A stretch of DNA of 14,721 nucleotides from Verrucomicrobia bacterium UBA1211 (GCA_002309585.1 DBXN01000152.1:1-14721); one strand, 5' to 3'. Shown: positions 1-9,384, numbered from the stretch's first letter. Program-made: numbers and translations. The notes: generated by a model from the letters alone, not told the origin.

Positions 1-741
1 GCGATCAAGAAGTACCACGCCGAGATTCTGAAGGCGTCTGTCCCCCGGCTTTGCGAGGAGATCTTCCGGCTTTTCGCCTTCCGTTCCGCCCGCGACGCGT
101 TCAAGCTGATGTGGGAGTTCGGTCTGCTGGCGGACCTTCTGCCGGACCTCTCCCGATCGATCGACGAGAGCGGCGGAAATACCTCCCCGCATTGGCGCTA
201 CCTTGAGGCGCTGGACGCGGATCCCGCCTCCGGAGAGGCATCCCACGCCGTTTGCGCGGCCTGCCTCTACTATCCGCTTTTCAAGGCGGCGGTCGCGGAC
301 GAGCGGCGTTTCGGCGGACGGCGGATCAGTCGGCCGATGGCCGCGCGCGGGGTGATGCGCGAACTGGCCGAACGGCTGAAAGTCCCGCGCGTCACCTTCT
401 TCTCGGCGGCGAATCTCTTTGACTGTGCCCGGCGATTCTTGGACCCGCCTGATTCCCAGCGCGGTTCCCGTTTTCTCAACCAGAGTGACTTCGCCTCAGC
501 CTTGCAGTTCCAGCGTGTCGTTTTGCGGGCGGAGGGCGCGGATGACGCGATGCTGCGGCCGTGGGAAGCGGCCTGGGAGAAGGTAAAGGTCGGCCAATGG
601 AAAGGCTGGACATCGGACGGGACCGGAGAGGCGGATGAGCCCTTCGGGGGTGAACGCCCCCACCGGCGTCGCAGGCGCCACCGTTCCCGCCGCTTCAGCC
701 GCCGCCGCGATACGGCGGAAGGCGCGGCGGAAAACAATTAA
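1..741 (+). CDS. pcnB: Poly(A) polymerase / tRNA nucleotidyltransferase family protein, C-terminal part (5' end outside window)
   Basis: The frame is open from base 1 to a TAA at 739-741 and gives 246 residues, so the catalytic head is missing from the window. The visible part matches the RNA-binding half of the class II nucleotidyltransferase family: a helix with the pattern Ser-x-x-Arg-x-x-Glu-Glu-Ile (residues 13-21) followed by a Gly-Leu-Leu-x-x-Leu-Leu-Pro turn (about 40-47), as in PcnB and CCA-adding enzymes. The last 30 residues are very Arg-rich, like the basic tail of PcnB poly(A) polymerases, which add 3' A tails to RNA and promote its decay. That tail favours PcnB over a CCA enzyme, but without the head the two cannot be separated firmly. 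The gene converges on the kinase gene with 30 bp between the stops and no obvious terminator. Confidence 0.75.
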   Translation, partial: AIKKYHAEILKASVPRLCEEIFRLFAFRSARDAFKLMWEFGLLADLLPDLSRSIDESGGNTSPHWRYLEALDADPASGEASHAVCAACLYYPLFKAAVADERRFGGRRISRPMAARGVMRELAERLKVPRVTFFSAANLFDCARRFLDPPDSQRGSRFLNQSDFASALQFQRVVLRAEGADDAMLRPWEAAWEKVKVGQWKGWTSDGTGEADEPFGGERPHRRRRRHRSRRFSRRRDTAEGAAENN

Positions 742-771
742 AAGCCGAAGGCCCTCTCAACCCGCAACGGA

Positions 772-2382
772 TTACCGCAACTTGCCCAGCACGGCGAGGG
801 CGAGGTTATGGGAGAGGTCGTAGTCGTTCCACGGCAGGGTGGAGTAGAAAACCCCGAAGTGGCGGTAGAGTTCGACCTCATGCCGTTCCAACCGCTCGCG
901 GCCCAGAATGATCACGGGGAGACGTTTGGTGGCCGACTCCTCCCGAAGGCTCAAAATGACCTCGCGCACATCGGCCGTCTGGGAGCGCCGGTCAAAAATC
1001 AGGACGGCGGGCCGCTTGGACAGACAGGCTTCCATCATCTGATCCAGCGCCGTCGGCGCAATGATCCGATACCCGCGGTATTCGACCTTCTCCACCAGAA
1101 AACGGCGCGTCTCGGGATCTTCCGAGAAGATCACCACCAGCGGTTTCGGGGCCAGCGGCAAGGAGATGTAAACCGCCGTCCCGCAATCCGTCCCGGGGAC
1201 GGGGCTGGCGAACCGGATCTGCCCGCCATGCAACTCAACGATCTCGCGGGAGATGGCCAAACCGAGACCGGTTCCGGCGACATGATCCCCCACCCGGAAA
1301 TAACGCTGGGAAATCTTCGGCAGCATCTCCGCCGGAATGCCCATACCGGTATCGGTGACGGTAACCAGCATCATCTTGGGTTTCTCCGGATGCTGGACCA
1401 GCGAGACGGAGACCGTTCCCCGCGACGGCATGAACTTGATCGCGTTCCCGATGATGTTCATCATCACGCGCTCCATCTTCTGCACATCGCAGAACGAAAA
1501 GAGTTCCCGAGACTGGAGGTCGGACTTGATCTCGATCCCCTTGGCGTCCGCCTGGACCCGCAACGCCTCGATCGCATCGTAAATGACCGCGCCCAGCGGA
1601 ACGACGGTCCGCGTCAAGACCAGCTTCTTGCTCTCGATCTGCCGGAGATCCAGGATGTCGTTCACCGTTCCCAGCAGCCGATTGCAGTCCGACTGGAGCC
1701 GTTCGAGATAGTGGATGGCCTTATCGGGCATCGGTCCGACCACGCCGCGAAGCATGTTGTTGACCGCATAGATCATGGAGGTCAGCGGCGTACGCAGCTC
1801 GTGCGAGACATTGGAGACAAACTCCATCCGCGCGCGGTCATGCGCCTGGAGCCGTTCGACCGCATCCTCCAACGCGCTCTGCGCCTGGGTCCGGACCGTG
1901 ATGTCCCGCACGAAGAAACAGAGTTCACCGGCGCTGTCCAAGCCGATTTTGTTGACCGCGATCTCCGCCTTGAACGAGGTTCCGTCCGACCGCTTGCAGA
2001 CCGCCTCGACCAGGGTATAGCGGTCCCGTTCAAGATTCTTGTTGACCGTCTCGATCAATTGGCCGGTCGCCCCGGAGATCAAGGTGATGATATCGCATCC
2101 GACCAGGCGGTCCGTCGGGAGTTTGAAAAACGCCCCCGCCCGCTCATTGCAGGTCAGGATGCGCCCGGTACGGGTCGTGATGAAGGTCGCGTCATAGACA
2201 CTCTCCAACAACTTGAAGAAAGGAGAGTCCGACTGGTCGGCCGCGAGCCAGGGACGCGGCTGCCCGACCGCATCCCGACGGGCCACGCCCGCTTCCGCAG
2301 GGGGCTGGCGCTGGGCGATATCCGTCGGATTCAGATCGATCCGGATGGTCTTCTCCCATGTCTTGTCATCCTGTCCCGTCAT
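772..2382 (-). CDS. Soluble PAS-domain hybrid histidine kinase with degenerate receiver domain
   Basis: 536 residues with no membrane segment, so a cytoplasmic sensor is expected. Domains in order: a low-complexity N-terminus (1-50), a PAS domain (about 53-165), a short coiled linker, HisKA with the phospho-acceptor His194 in the H-box (192-199), and a HATPase with N-box Asn309/Asn313, G1 Asp344-Thr-Gly-Met-Gly and G2 Gly-Thr-Gly-Leu-Gly (370-374). Residues 413-536 resemble a response-regulator receiver: an acidic pair Glu421/Asp422 and a possible acceptor Asp464. The conserved Thr/Ser position reads Gly494 and the Lys-Pro position reads Leu-Pro (516-517), so it may not be a working receiver. 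The ATG at 2382 is preceded by GGGAGG at a good distance and by an in-frame TGA, which fixes the start. No dedicated response regulator is adjacent. It lies directly downstream of the RRM gene and its terminator. The signal sensed is unknown. Confidence 0.9.
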   Translation of the reverse strand: MTGQDDKTWEKTIRIDLNPTDIAQRQPPAEAGVARRDAVGQPRPWLAADQSDSPFFKLLESVYDATFITTRTGRILTCNERAGAFFKLPTDRLVGCDIITLISGATGQLIETVNKNLERDRYTLVEAVCKRSDGTSFKAEIAVNKIGLDSAGELCFFVRDITVRTQAQSALEDAVERLQAHDRARMEFVSNVSHELRTPLTSMIYAVNNMLRGVVGPMPDKAIHYLERLQSDCNRLLGTVNDILDLRQIESKKLVLTRTVVPLGAVIYDAIEALRVQADAKGIEIKSDLQSRELFSFCDVQKMERVMMNIIGNAIKFMPSRGTVSVSLVQHPEKPKMMLVTVTDTGMGIPAEMLPKISQRYFRVGDHVAGTGLGLAISREIVELHGGQIRFASPVPGTDCGTAVYISLPLAPKPLVVIFSEDPETRRFLVEKVEYRGYRIIAPTALDQMMEACLSKRPAVLIFDRRSQTADVREVILSLREESATKRLPVIILGRERLERHEVELYRHFGVFYSTLPWNDYDLSHNLALAVLGKLR

Positions 2383-2396
2383 CCCGTCCTCCCGTC
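2372..2396 (-). repeat. Three direct 8-base repeats over the kinase ribosome binding site and start
   Basis: The + strand heptamer TCCCGTC occurs three times at exact 8-base spacing (2374-2380, 2382-2388, 2390-2396). On the coding strand this reads GACGGGA three times and covers the Shine-Dalgarno sequence and the ATG of the kinase gene. It may simply be slippage-derived, or it may provide a repeated GA-rich site at the ribosome binding site. Confidence 0.6.
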
Positions 2397-2410
2397 ACGG
2401 CCCATAAGCG

Positions 2411-2437
2411 AAAAGGGCGCCCCGCGAAGGGGCGCCC
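2411..2437 (-). terminator. Rho-independent terminator after the RRM gene
   Basis: A perfect 9-bp GC stem (2415-2423 with 2429-2437; GGGCGCCCC pairing with GGGGCGCCC) encloses a 5-base loop. Read leftward it is followed by TTTT. It begins 13 bases past the stop of the RRM gene and ends about 18 bases before the kinase Shine-Dalgarno sequence, so kinase expression must depend on readthrough or on a promoter inside or just beyond it. Confidence 0.85.
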
Positions 2438-2449
2438 GCAGGTGAACCG

Positions 2450-2923
2450 TTACTCGCGCGATTTGTTTTTGGCCTCATTCACGCGCAACTTGCGCCCCTG
2501 GATATCCTTGTCGTTGAGGGCCTTAATCGCCGCTTCGGCCTCCGGCCGGTTCGGCATCTCAACAAACCCGAAACCCTTGGACTTGTGATTGAACCGGTTC
2601 GTGATGATCCGGGCGGAAAGGACCGTCCCGAACCGCTCGAACTCTTCCCGCATCTGGGCCTCGGTCGTGTCGTAGCTCAAATTGCCGACATAGATCTCGA
2701 CGCAATCCTTATTCCCGCTCGACACCTCGCCGCCACGCGGACGCGGCTTGCCGCTCCGGCTCGCGCCTTTACCTTTGGAAAGCCGCCCGGCGATAAAACC
2801 GATCAGCAAACCAGCCAAACCCGCCGCGACGGGCCATGCGCACGCCCCCAACGGACATCCTCCCTCGGCGCACTGGGCACCCTGGGCGAGCATCACGCTC
2901 ATGATACATACTGGATCCAACAC
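2450..2923 (-). CDS. Membrane-anchored RRM-type RNA-binding protein
   Basis: 157 residues. The C-terminal half (about 76-153) is one RNA recognition motif: RNP2 is Ile-Tyr-Val-Gly-Asn-Leu (77-82) and RNP1 is Lys-Gly-Phe-Gly-Phe-Val-Glu-Met (116-123), as in small bacterial RRM proteins that bind single-stranded RNA. Unlike the usual 80-110-residue form, it has a 75-residue N-terminal extension with three evenly spaced cysteines (18, 23, 28), a hydrophobic helix at about 29-47 and then a basic linker (Arg47 to Arg63). By the positive-inside rule the RRM would be cytoplasmic and the cysteines outside. The start is GTG at 2923 or, with better spacing from AAGGAGG, TTG at 2920; ATGs at 2902 and 2893 would still keep the cysteines and helix. 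It lies 148 bp downstream of rpoD on the same strand and is followed by a strong terminator. Its RNA targets are unknown. Confidence 0.85.
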   Translation of the reverse strand: MLDPVCIMSVMLAQGAQCAEGGCPLGACAWPVAAGLAGLLIGFIAGRLSKGKGASRSGKPRPRGGEVSSGNKDCVEIYVGNLSYDTTEAQMREEFERFGTVLSARIITNRFNHKSKGFGFVEMPNRPEAEAAIKALNDKDIQGRKLRVNEAKNKSRE

Positions 2924-3021
2924 GGACCTCCTTCTCTCTTCTCTCCCCTACGCCGTCCTGCGGAAGGCCACACTGCCAAACACCCGGCCGCACACTCGAA
3001 CGGCCCGGCGCAGACGGGATC

Positions 3022-3062
3022 GGACGGTCTGAACCGCAACGGTGCGGCGCCACCATCCGTCC
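3022..3062 (-). other. Possible hairpin just downstream of rpoD
   Basis: An outer pair of 6-base arms (3022-3027 GGACGG with 3057-3062 CCGTCC) encloses an inner 5-bp hairpin (3034-3038 CCGCA with 3043-3047 TGCGG). It begins 9 bases past the rpoD stop. There is no T run on either side, so it is not a classical intrinsic terminator; it could be an mRNA 3' structure or a processing site between rpoD and the RRM gene. The rest of the 148-bp gap (2924-3071) shows a purine-rich leader before the RRM gene on the coding strand and no convincing promoter. Confidence 0.3.
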
Positions 3063-3071
3063 TCCCCTCTG

Positions 3072-5321
<2,250 letters not shown>

Positions 5322-5415
5322 TGTCCCAGGACCTCCCGATTTCCTTCCTTAAATAAGCTACAAAAGCAGACTGAAGACAATCCACCTTATAAGCTGAAAA
5401 AAAGCAACATGATAT

Positions 5416-5442
5416 ATTATACAAAGCCGTGAAAAATGTCAA
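5416..5442 (-). promoter_or_regulatory. Near-consensus sigma-70 promoter of rpoD
   Basis: Read leftward, a perfect TTGACA (5437-5442) and a perfect TATAAT (5416-5421) are separated by 15 bases; an overlapping TAATAT (5414-5419) would give 17. They sit in an AT-rich island about 95 bases before the rpoD start, leaving an AT-rich leader of roughly 85 bases. The contrast with the surrounding GC-rich DNA and the perfect hexamers make this the clearest promoter in the window. Confidence 0.8.
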
Positions 5443-5471
5443 TATGATCCGAGCAAAAAGAATGAAAAGGG

Positions 5472-5576
5472 GGGGGAAGGGAACAGGGAAAAGGGAACAG
5501 AAAAGAGTGGTCAATGCTCAGTGGTCGCTCAACCCTCAACACTCAACGGTTAACCTTCCCCGTTCCCCATTCCCCT
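5472..5576. repeat. Three adjoining arrays of 7-base-period repeats with complementary outer arrays
   Basis: Array 1 is GGGAACA, GGGAAAA, GGGAACA (5479-5499), next to an 8-G run (5469-5476). Array 2 keeps a 7-base phase through TGGTCAA, TGCTCAG, TGGTCGC, TCAACCC, TCAACAC, TCAACGG, TTAACCT (5508-5556). Array 3 is TTCCCCG, TTCCCCA, TTCCCCT (5556-5576). Arrays 1 and 3 are roughly complementary, so a transcript leaving the esterase gene (stop at 5586) could fold into a long imperfect hairpin with array 2 as the loop, followed by pyrimidines and TTTTT (minus strand, about 5456-5460). It may serve as the esterase terminator and shield the rpoD promoter. No gene is visible between 5322 and 5585. Confidence 0.7.
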
Positions 5577-5585
5577 TCTTCCGCT

Positions 5586-6890
5586 TTACTGCGCCGGCAT
5601 TTCCACCGTCAGGACCTGTTGGTCCGCGGAGGGGACAAACCCGTGGGTCGAGCCTTGGACCCACTTGATCGTTTTCGGGCAGGTCATGTTGTTGAAGAGG
5701 ATCGCCAACCCGGAGGGCGGGCAGGTGTAGTCGCCCAAGCCGGCACGCGGAATGGTGACCCGGCAGCTCTTGGGAATCCGCCTGCAGAGGTTGATGGGAT
5801 CGTAATAGCCCAGCGCCGGTACCCAGTGGACATACCATCCGCCGCGGTTGCGGTTGAGCTCGGTCCCGCCCATGTCGCAGCACCAGGTGACGCTGGAGTC
5901 GGCGCGGGTCACCTGCGGATCCAGCGAGGCCGCCCAGATGGTCTGCAACCCGCCCTGGCTCCCGCCCGACGCCCAAAGGTCCTTGCCGTTCCACTCGGGC
6001 AGACTCTTCAGATACTGGAGCCCCCGCATCACCCGCAGCGCCATCCCGTTGAAATAGGCCGCCTCCGGATCCGCATTCTGTTTCGGATCGAACGCGTACC
6101 CCTGCCCGTTTGAGGTGATGCCAGCGAAGAAGGCGTCATAGTAGGCCTTGTCCTTCCCGAGCTCGTAGCCGTGGGCGTTGATGTTCAGTACGACGCAATC
6201 CTGCGGGCCCCACTGGGGTGCGCGCTGGGGATTCGTCCCGTAGCCGTGGGTCTCCAACCGCGCGGGATACTTCTGGCCGCCGTTCGGGATCGTCAGATAG
6301 CCCGTCACCGGGCGGGGCCCGGCGCAATCGATGGTCACCGCGTAAATCTTGACGTTCGGCGATTTGCCGGGGGTCTCGACCCGGGTCGCCTTGAGGGGAA
6401 CCTCCGCCAGCCGCGCCTTCTGTTTCGCCCAGAACGCGTCAAAATCCGCCGGTTCGGGAACGCCCTGCAACTTTTCAATATCCGCGCCCGCCCCGCCATC
6501 GAAGAAGACCCAGCGGTTGTCGCCCCGCTTGTCGCCATCCGTCCGCACATATCGCTTGCCGTCCTTATCCACCACATGGGCGAGGATCCGGACGAAGCCG
6601 GGACGGTCCAGCGACGTCTTGATCACCAGCGGCTCCGTTAACGACGCGGGGACGGTTCCCTCCTCTTTCTTTCCGTCGTCTCCGGTCCGCTCCCATTTCA
6701 CGAAATAGGTCTCCGGGGGCAAGGTGTCCACGCCCTTGAGCTGCAGCGTGAAGACCATCTCCTCCCCCGCCGCATAGAACGGGATCGCCCGGGTTGTCCG
6801 TCCGGCCAGCCGGGCATCATCCAACTCGCCCGCCGCCCAGATCCATCCCGCCGCACACACGCACCCCAACGTCATCATCATCCGTCTCAT
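5586..6890 (-). CDS. Exported CE7-type (acetyl xylan esterase-like) carbohydrate esterase
   Basis: 434 residues from the ATG at 6890, which follows GGGAG at 8 bases and opens a signal peptide (Met-Arg-Arg, a hydrophobic core, cleavage near residue 20). Residues about 25-130 look like a beta-sandwich of unknown role; residues about 143-430 are an alpha/beta hydrolase of the AXE1/CE7 type. The catalytic triad is visible: Ser311 in Gly-Gly-Ser-Gln-Gly-Gly, Asp387 in Gly-Leu-Gly-Asp followed by Cys-Pro-Pro-Ser, and His416 in Ser-Thr-His-Gly-Phe. CE7 enzymes remove acetyl groups from sugars and usually have about 320 residues; the extra length is the signal peptide and N-terminal domain. It is transcribed away from the GH123-like gene across a shared 141-bp promoter region, which suggests a linked role in glycan breakdown. 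The true acyl substrate is unknown. Confidence 0.88.
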   Translation of the reverse strand: MRRMMMTLGCVCAAGWIWAAGELDDARLAGRTTRAIPFYAAGEEMVFTLQLKGVDTLPPETYFVKWERTGDDGKKEEGTVPASLTEPLVIKTSLDRPGFVRILAHVVDKDGKRYVRTDGDKRGDNRWVFFDGGAGADIEKLQGVPEPADFDAFWAKQKARLAEVPLKATRVETPGKSPNVKIYAVTIDCAGPRPVTGYLTIPNGGQKYPARLETHGYGTNPQRAPQWGPQDCVVLNINAHGYELGKDKAYYDAFFAGITSNGQGYAFDPKQNADPEAAYFNGMALRVMRGLQYLKSLPEWNGKDLWASGGSQGGLQTIWAASLDPQVTRADSSVTWCCDMGGTELNRNRGGWYVHWVPALGYYDPINLCRRIPKSCRVTIPRAGLGDYTCPPSGLAILFNNMTCPKTIKWVQGSTHGFVPSADQQVLTVEMPAQ

Positions 6891-6930
6891 GGTATCCACT
6901 CCCTTTCCAAATGGTTTCAAACACACCGGA

Positions 6931-6958
6931 AGTATACCACGTCCCGACGGATGGACAA
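6931..6958 (-). promoter_or_regulatory. Probable promoter of the esterase gene
   Basis: Read leftward, TTGTCC (6953-6958) and TATACT (6931-6936) lie 16 bases apart, about 40 bases before the esterase ATG. The -10 is 5/6 and the -35 is 4/6 to consensus. Confidence 0.6.
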
Positions 6959-6973
6959 AAGCCGAAAGTCGCG

Positions 6974-7003
6974 CTTTCACGGCCCCGCGCCCTGTGGTAT
7001 ACT
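6974..7003 (+). promoter_or_regulatory. Probable promoter of the GH123-like three-gene unit
   Basis: TATACT (6998-7003) lies 28 bases before the ATG at 7032. The -35 is weak (CTTTCA at 6974-6979, 18-base spacer), which would suit a promoter that needs an activator. Confidence 0.5.
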
Positions 7004-7031
7004 GTTTGAAATGGTCAGAGGAGGAGTATCA

Positions 7032-9365
7032 ATGAAGCAGATGATGATGGGGATCGCGGCGGCGCTCATCGGGTGCGGCGCGGCGGGGGAGACGCTTTTC
7101 GATTTTGAAACCGAAGAGGAAGCCCCGAACATCCAGGCAAAATCGTACTATATCGGCATCACCAACCGTTTCGCCACCTCCGGCGAACACGCGCTCGCGT
7201 TTCACTGTGACCCCTGGCGGACCGGGTTACCGCAATGGCCGAGCTTCAACCTCCACCCCTCCGTCAACGACTGGAGCGGGCATGACCGCATGGTGATCGA
7301 TCTCATCAACCTCGGCGAGGGCGGCGATTATCTGGGCACCTATATCGCGGAGAAGGAGGGACGTATCCAGAACGGGCTTCACGCCTCGGCGATCCTTCCT
7401 GAACGCGGCTATTTCCAGTGGGTCGTGCCCCTGAAGAACTGGCCCCAGACCGCCAACCCCAAAGCGGTCGCACGGCTTCATCTCTACGCGTCGGAACCGA
7501 AGAGTTTCGACCTTTACATCGACCGCATCACCCTGCTGAAACCGGGCGAACCGCTTCCCGTGCCCGACAGCCCCTCCGTCGGCCGCGACCTCCTCCCGCT
7601 GATGACCGAGACCGTGAGAGCCATGCAGGCCCGGGACGCCGAACGATCGGCGGCCGAGACACACGCCGAATCCTATTGGCGCTTCCGGGAGGCCTGCGGC
7701 ATAGCCGGGCAGGAGACCGACAAGATGCTGGTCGGCACCGCTTCGACGATGGTCAAGATCCGGCCGCGCGCCGCATTCACCGCCACACCCGTGAAGCAGG
7801 TGATCAAGGTCCGGCTCGCGCGGAACGAGTGGGAGGGGTTCCAGCTCCTCGTGGCGCCGGGTGATAAGGATCTGAAGGACGTCTCCGTGACCGCGACGGA
7901 TCTGTGCCGGGCGGACGGCACGGTCTTCCCCGCCAGCCGCATCACCTGCGCCGTCACCGGATACGTGAACGTGACCGGGAAACCGCCCTACCGGGTCGGC
8001 TACGCCGCCCCGACCAACTCCCCGGCGGGTTACTTCCGCAAGACGCGTAGACCGGAGAGCGGCTGGTGGCCCGATCCGATCCTCGACCACATGACCCGCA
8101 CCGACATCAGCGGGCGGGACGTCCAAAGTTTCTGGATCCGCGTGCACTGCCCCGAGAACCAACCGAACGGCCTGTACACCGGCGCCCTCACCGTTTCGGC
8201 GAAGGACATTCCGCCCGTCACATGCGCCTTCGAGGTGAAGGTCAACGCTTTCGCCGTCCCGAAGAAGAGTCCTCTTCCCCTCGCGATCACCTTCTGGCCG
8301 GAGGTCAACGCCCAGCCCGGTTCCCCGTGGGCGGAGGAGTCGGGCAAGCACAGGTCGGATCCCGAAATGCCGCTGAACGCCTGGAAGCCCAACCGGCTGG
8401 CGTGGGGCGACTTCCTCGCCGACTACTACATCACGATGGATTCGCTCTACGGCCAGACCCGCCACCAATGGGATGTGCTGTCACGGCTGAAGGAACAGGG
8501 ACGTCTCGGTGTCTTCAACCTCGGCTACTGGTCCTATTTCGGAAACGGGGAGAACGCCGAAGAGAGTTGGCGCCAGAACCAACTCCCCCAACTGAAGAAG
8601 AACTGGGAGAAGGCCAAAGAGTTGGGACTTGCGGACCACGCCTATCTCTACGGCTGTGACGAGATCGCGAAAGAATACTTTCCGAACATCCGCAAGGCGG
8701 TCGAGATTCTGAAGCGGGAGTTCCCGGGCGTGCCGATCTTCACCACCGCCTACGACCATGACTTCGGCGTCGGGACCGAACTGGGCTGCATGGATTGGTT
8801 CACACCGCTCACCCCCAAGTTCAATCCTGAGAAGGCCGCCGCCGCCCGCAAGGAGGGTCGCCAAGTCTGGTGGTACATCTGCTGCGGCCCCCACTCGCCC
8901 TACGCGAACATGTTCATCGAGAACGCCGCGATTGAGGGCCGGATCCTGATGGGCGCGCAGACGGTCCGGATGCGGCCCGACGGTTTCCTCTACTACGAGA
9001 TCTCGATTTGGAACATGCTGAAACCCCTCTCCCAAGGGCCTTTCACCGACTGGAATCCACGCAGCTGGACCACCTACCATGGCGACGGCTCCTGGACCTG
9101 CATGGGTCCCGGCGGCATGCCGCTCGCCACGCAGCGGTTGGAGAACTTCCGCGACGGGCTGGAAGACTATGCCTACGCGCTGGAGCTGGAGCGCCGTCTC
9201 GCGGCCTGCAAAGATCCCGATGGCGATTGGGCGAAGCGGGCGCGCGCGCTGCTGGCGGTTCCGCAGGATGTCATGGTCTCGATGACCGACTACACGGATG
9301 ATCCCGACGCCGTGATGCGGTGGCGCGACGCGATGGCGGATTTGATCGAAAGGGCCGAACCGTAA
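7032..9365 (+). CDS. Exported GH123/DUF4091-like glycoside hydrolase
   Basis: 777 residues from the ATG at 7032, preceded by GGAGG at 7 bases; an in-frame ATG at 6951 is rejected because it would read through the promoter. The N-terminus is a signal sequence, possibly a lipobox (Leu-Ile-Gly-Cys15). Residues about 20-170 resemble a carbohydrate-binding beta-sandwich ending in Leu-Tyr-Ile-Asp-Arg-Ile-Thr-Leu-Leu. Residues about 240-410 match the beta domain that precedes GH123 catalytic domains (Leu-Ala-Arg-Asn-Glu-Trp-Glu-Gly-Phe-Gln, about 262-271). The catalytic part (about 415-715) has an adjacent Asp543-Glu544 pair after Tyr-Leu-Tyr-Gly-Cys, the place of the Asp-Glu pair in GH123, and the C-terminal Phe-Arg-Asp-Gly-Leu-Glu-Asp-Tyr of DUF4091 proteins. 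GH123 enzymes release N-acetylgalactosamine by substrate-assisted catalysis; the many relatives are uncharacterised, so the sugar is uncertain. Confidence 0.8.
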   Translation: MKQMMMGIAAALIGCGAAGETLFDFETEEEAPNIQAKSYYIGITNRFATSGEHALAFHCDPWRTGLPQWPSFNLHPSVNDWSGHDRMVIDLINLGEGGDYLGTYIAEKEGRIQNGLHASAILPERGYFQWVVPLKNWPQTANPKAVARLHLYASEPKSFDLYIDRITLLKPGEPLPVPDSPSVGRDLLPLMTETVRAMQARDAERSAAETHAESYWRFREACGIAGQETDKMLVGTASTMVKIRPRAAFTATPVKQVIKVRLARNEWEGFQLLVAPGDKDLKDVSVTATDLCRADGTVFPASRITCAVTGYVNVTGKPPYRVGYAAPTNSPAGYFRKTRRPESGWWPDPILDHMTRTDISGRDVQSFWIRVHCPENQPNGLYTGALTVSAKDIPPVTCAFEVKVNAFAVPKKSPLPLAITFWPEVNAQPGSPWAEESGKHRSDPEMPLNAWKPNRLAWGDFLADYYITMDSLYGQTRHQWDVLSRLKEQGRLGVFNLGYWSYFGNGENAEESWRQNQLPQLKKNWEKAKELGLADHAYLYGCDEIAKEYFPNIRKAVEILKREFPGVPIFTTAYDHDFGVGTELGCMDWFTPLTPKFNPEKAAAARKEGRQVWWYICCGPHSPYANMFIENAAIEGRILMGAQTVRMRPDGFLYYEISIWNMLKPLSQGPFTDWNPRSWTTYHGDGSWTCMGPGGMPLATQRLENFRDGLEDYAYALELERRLAACKDPDGDWAKRARALLAVPQDVMVSMTDYTDDPDAVMRWRDAMADLIERAEP

Positions 9366-9384
9366 TCGTTATTTGGAAACTCAC

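Larger units (their letters stand above)
6915..7011. repeat. Nested inverted repeats spanning the divergent promoters
   Basis: Inner pair: AGTATACCAC (6931-6940) and GTGGTATACT (6994-7003), 10 bp perfect, each containing the -10 of one promoter. Outer pair: TTTCAAACA (6915-6923) and TGTTTGAAA (7003-7011), 9 bp perfect, each downstream of one -10. Both directions therefore carry the same two elements in the same order. This fits either a duplicated promoter/operator unit or binding sites for one regulator acting on both transcripts. Confidence 0.7.

Noticed and set aside
742..771. Bidirectional terminator between the PcnB-like and kinase genes
   Set aside because: Only a three-base-pair stem (GCC-GAA-GGC) is visible and there is no suitable T run after it.
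808..2445. A 545-residue + strand frame opposite the histidine kinase
   Set aside because: The kinase on the - strand has all expected motifs; the antisense frame is low-complexity and runs through the RRM terminator.
5472..5576. CRISPR array
   Set aside because: The repeat unit is seven bases with no unique spacers; it is a short-period repeat, not a CRISPR.
6891..6980. Longer start for the esterase at 6980
   Set aside because: It would place the coding region over the promoter and inverted repeats and would bury the signal peptide at residue 31; the ATG at 6890 has a ribosome binding site.
6951..7031. Longer start for the GH123-like protein at 6951
   Set aside because: It would run through the -10 element, and the signal sequence with ribosome binding site starts at 7032.
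7227..8468. A 413-residue - strand frame opposite the GH123-like gene
   Set aside because: Antisense shadow of a gene with clear family motifs.
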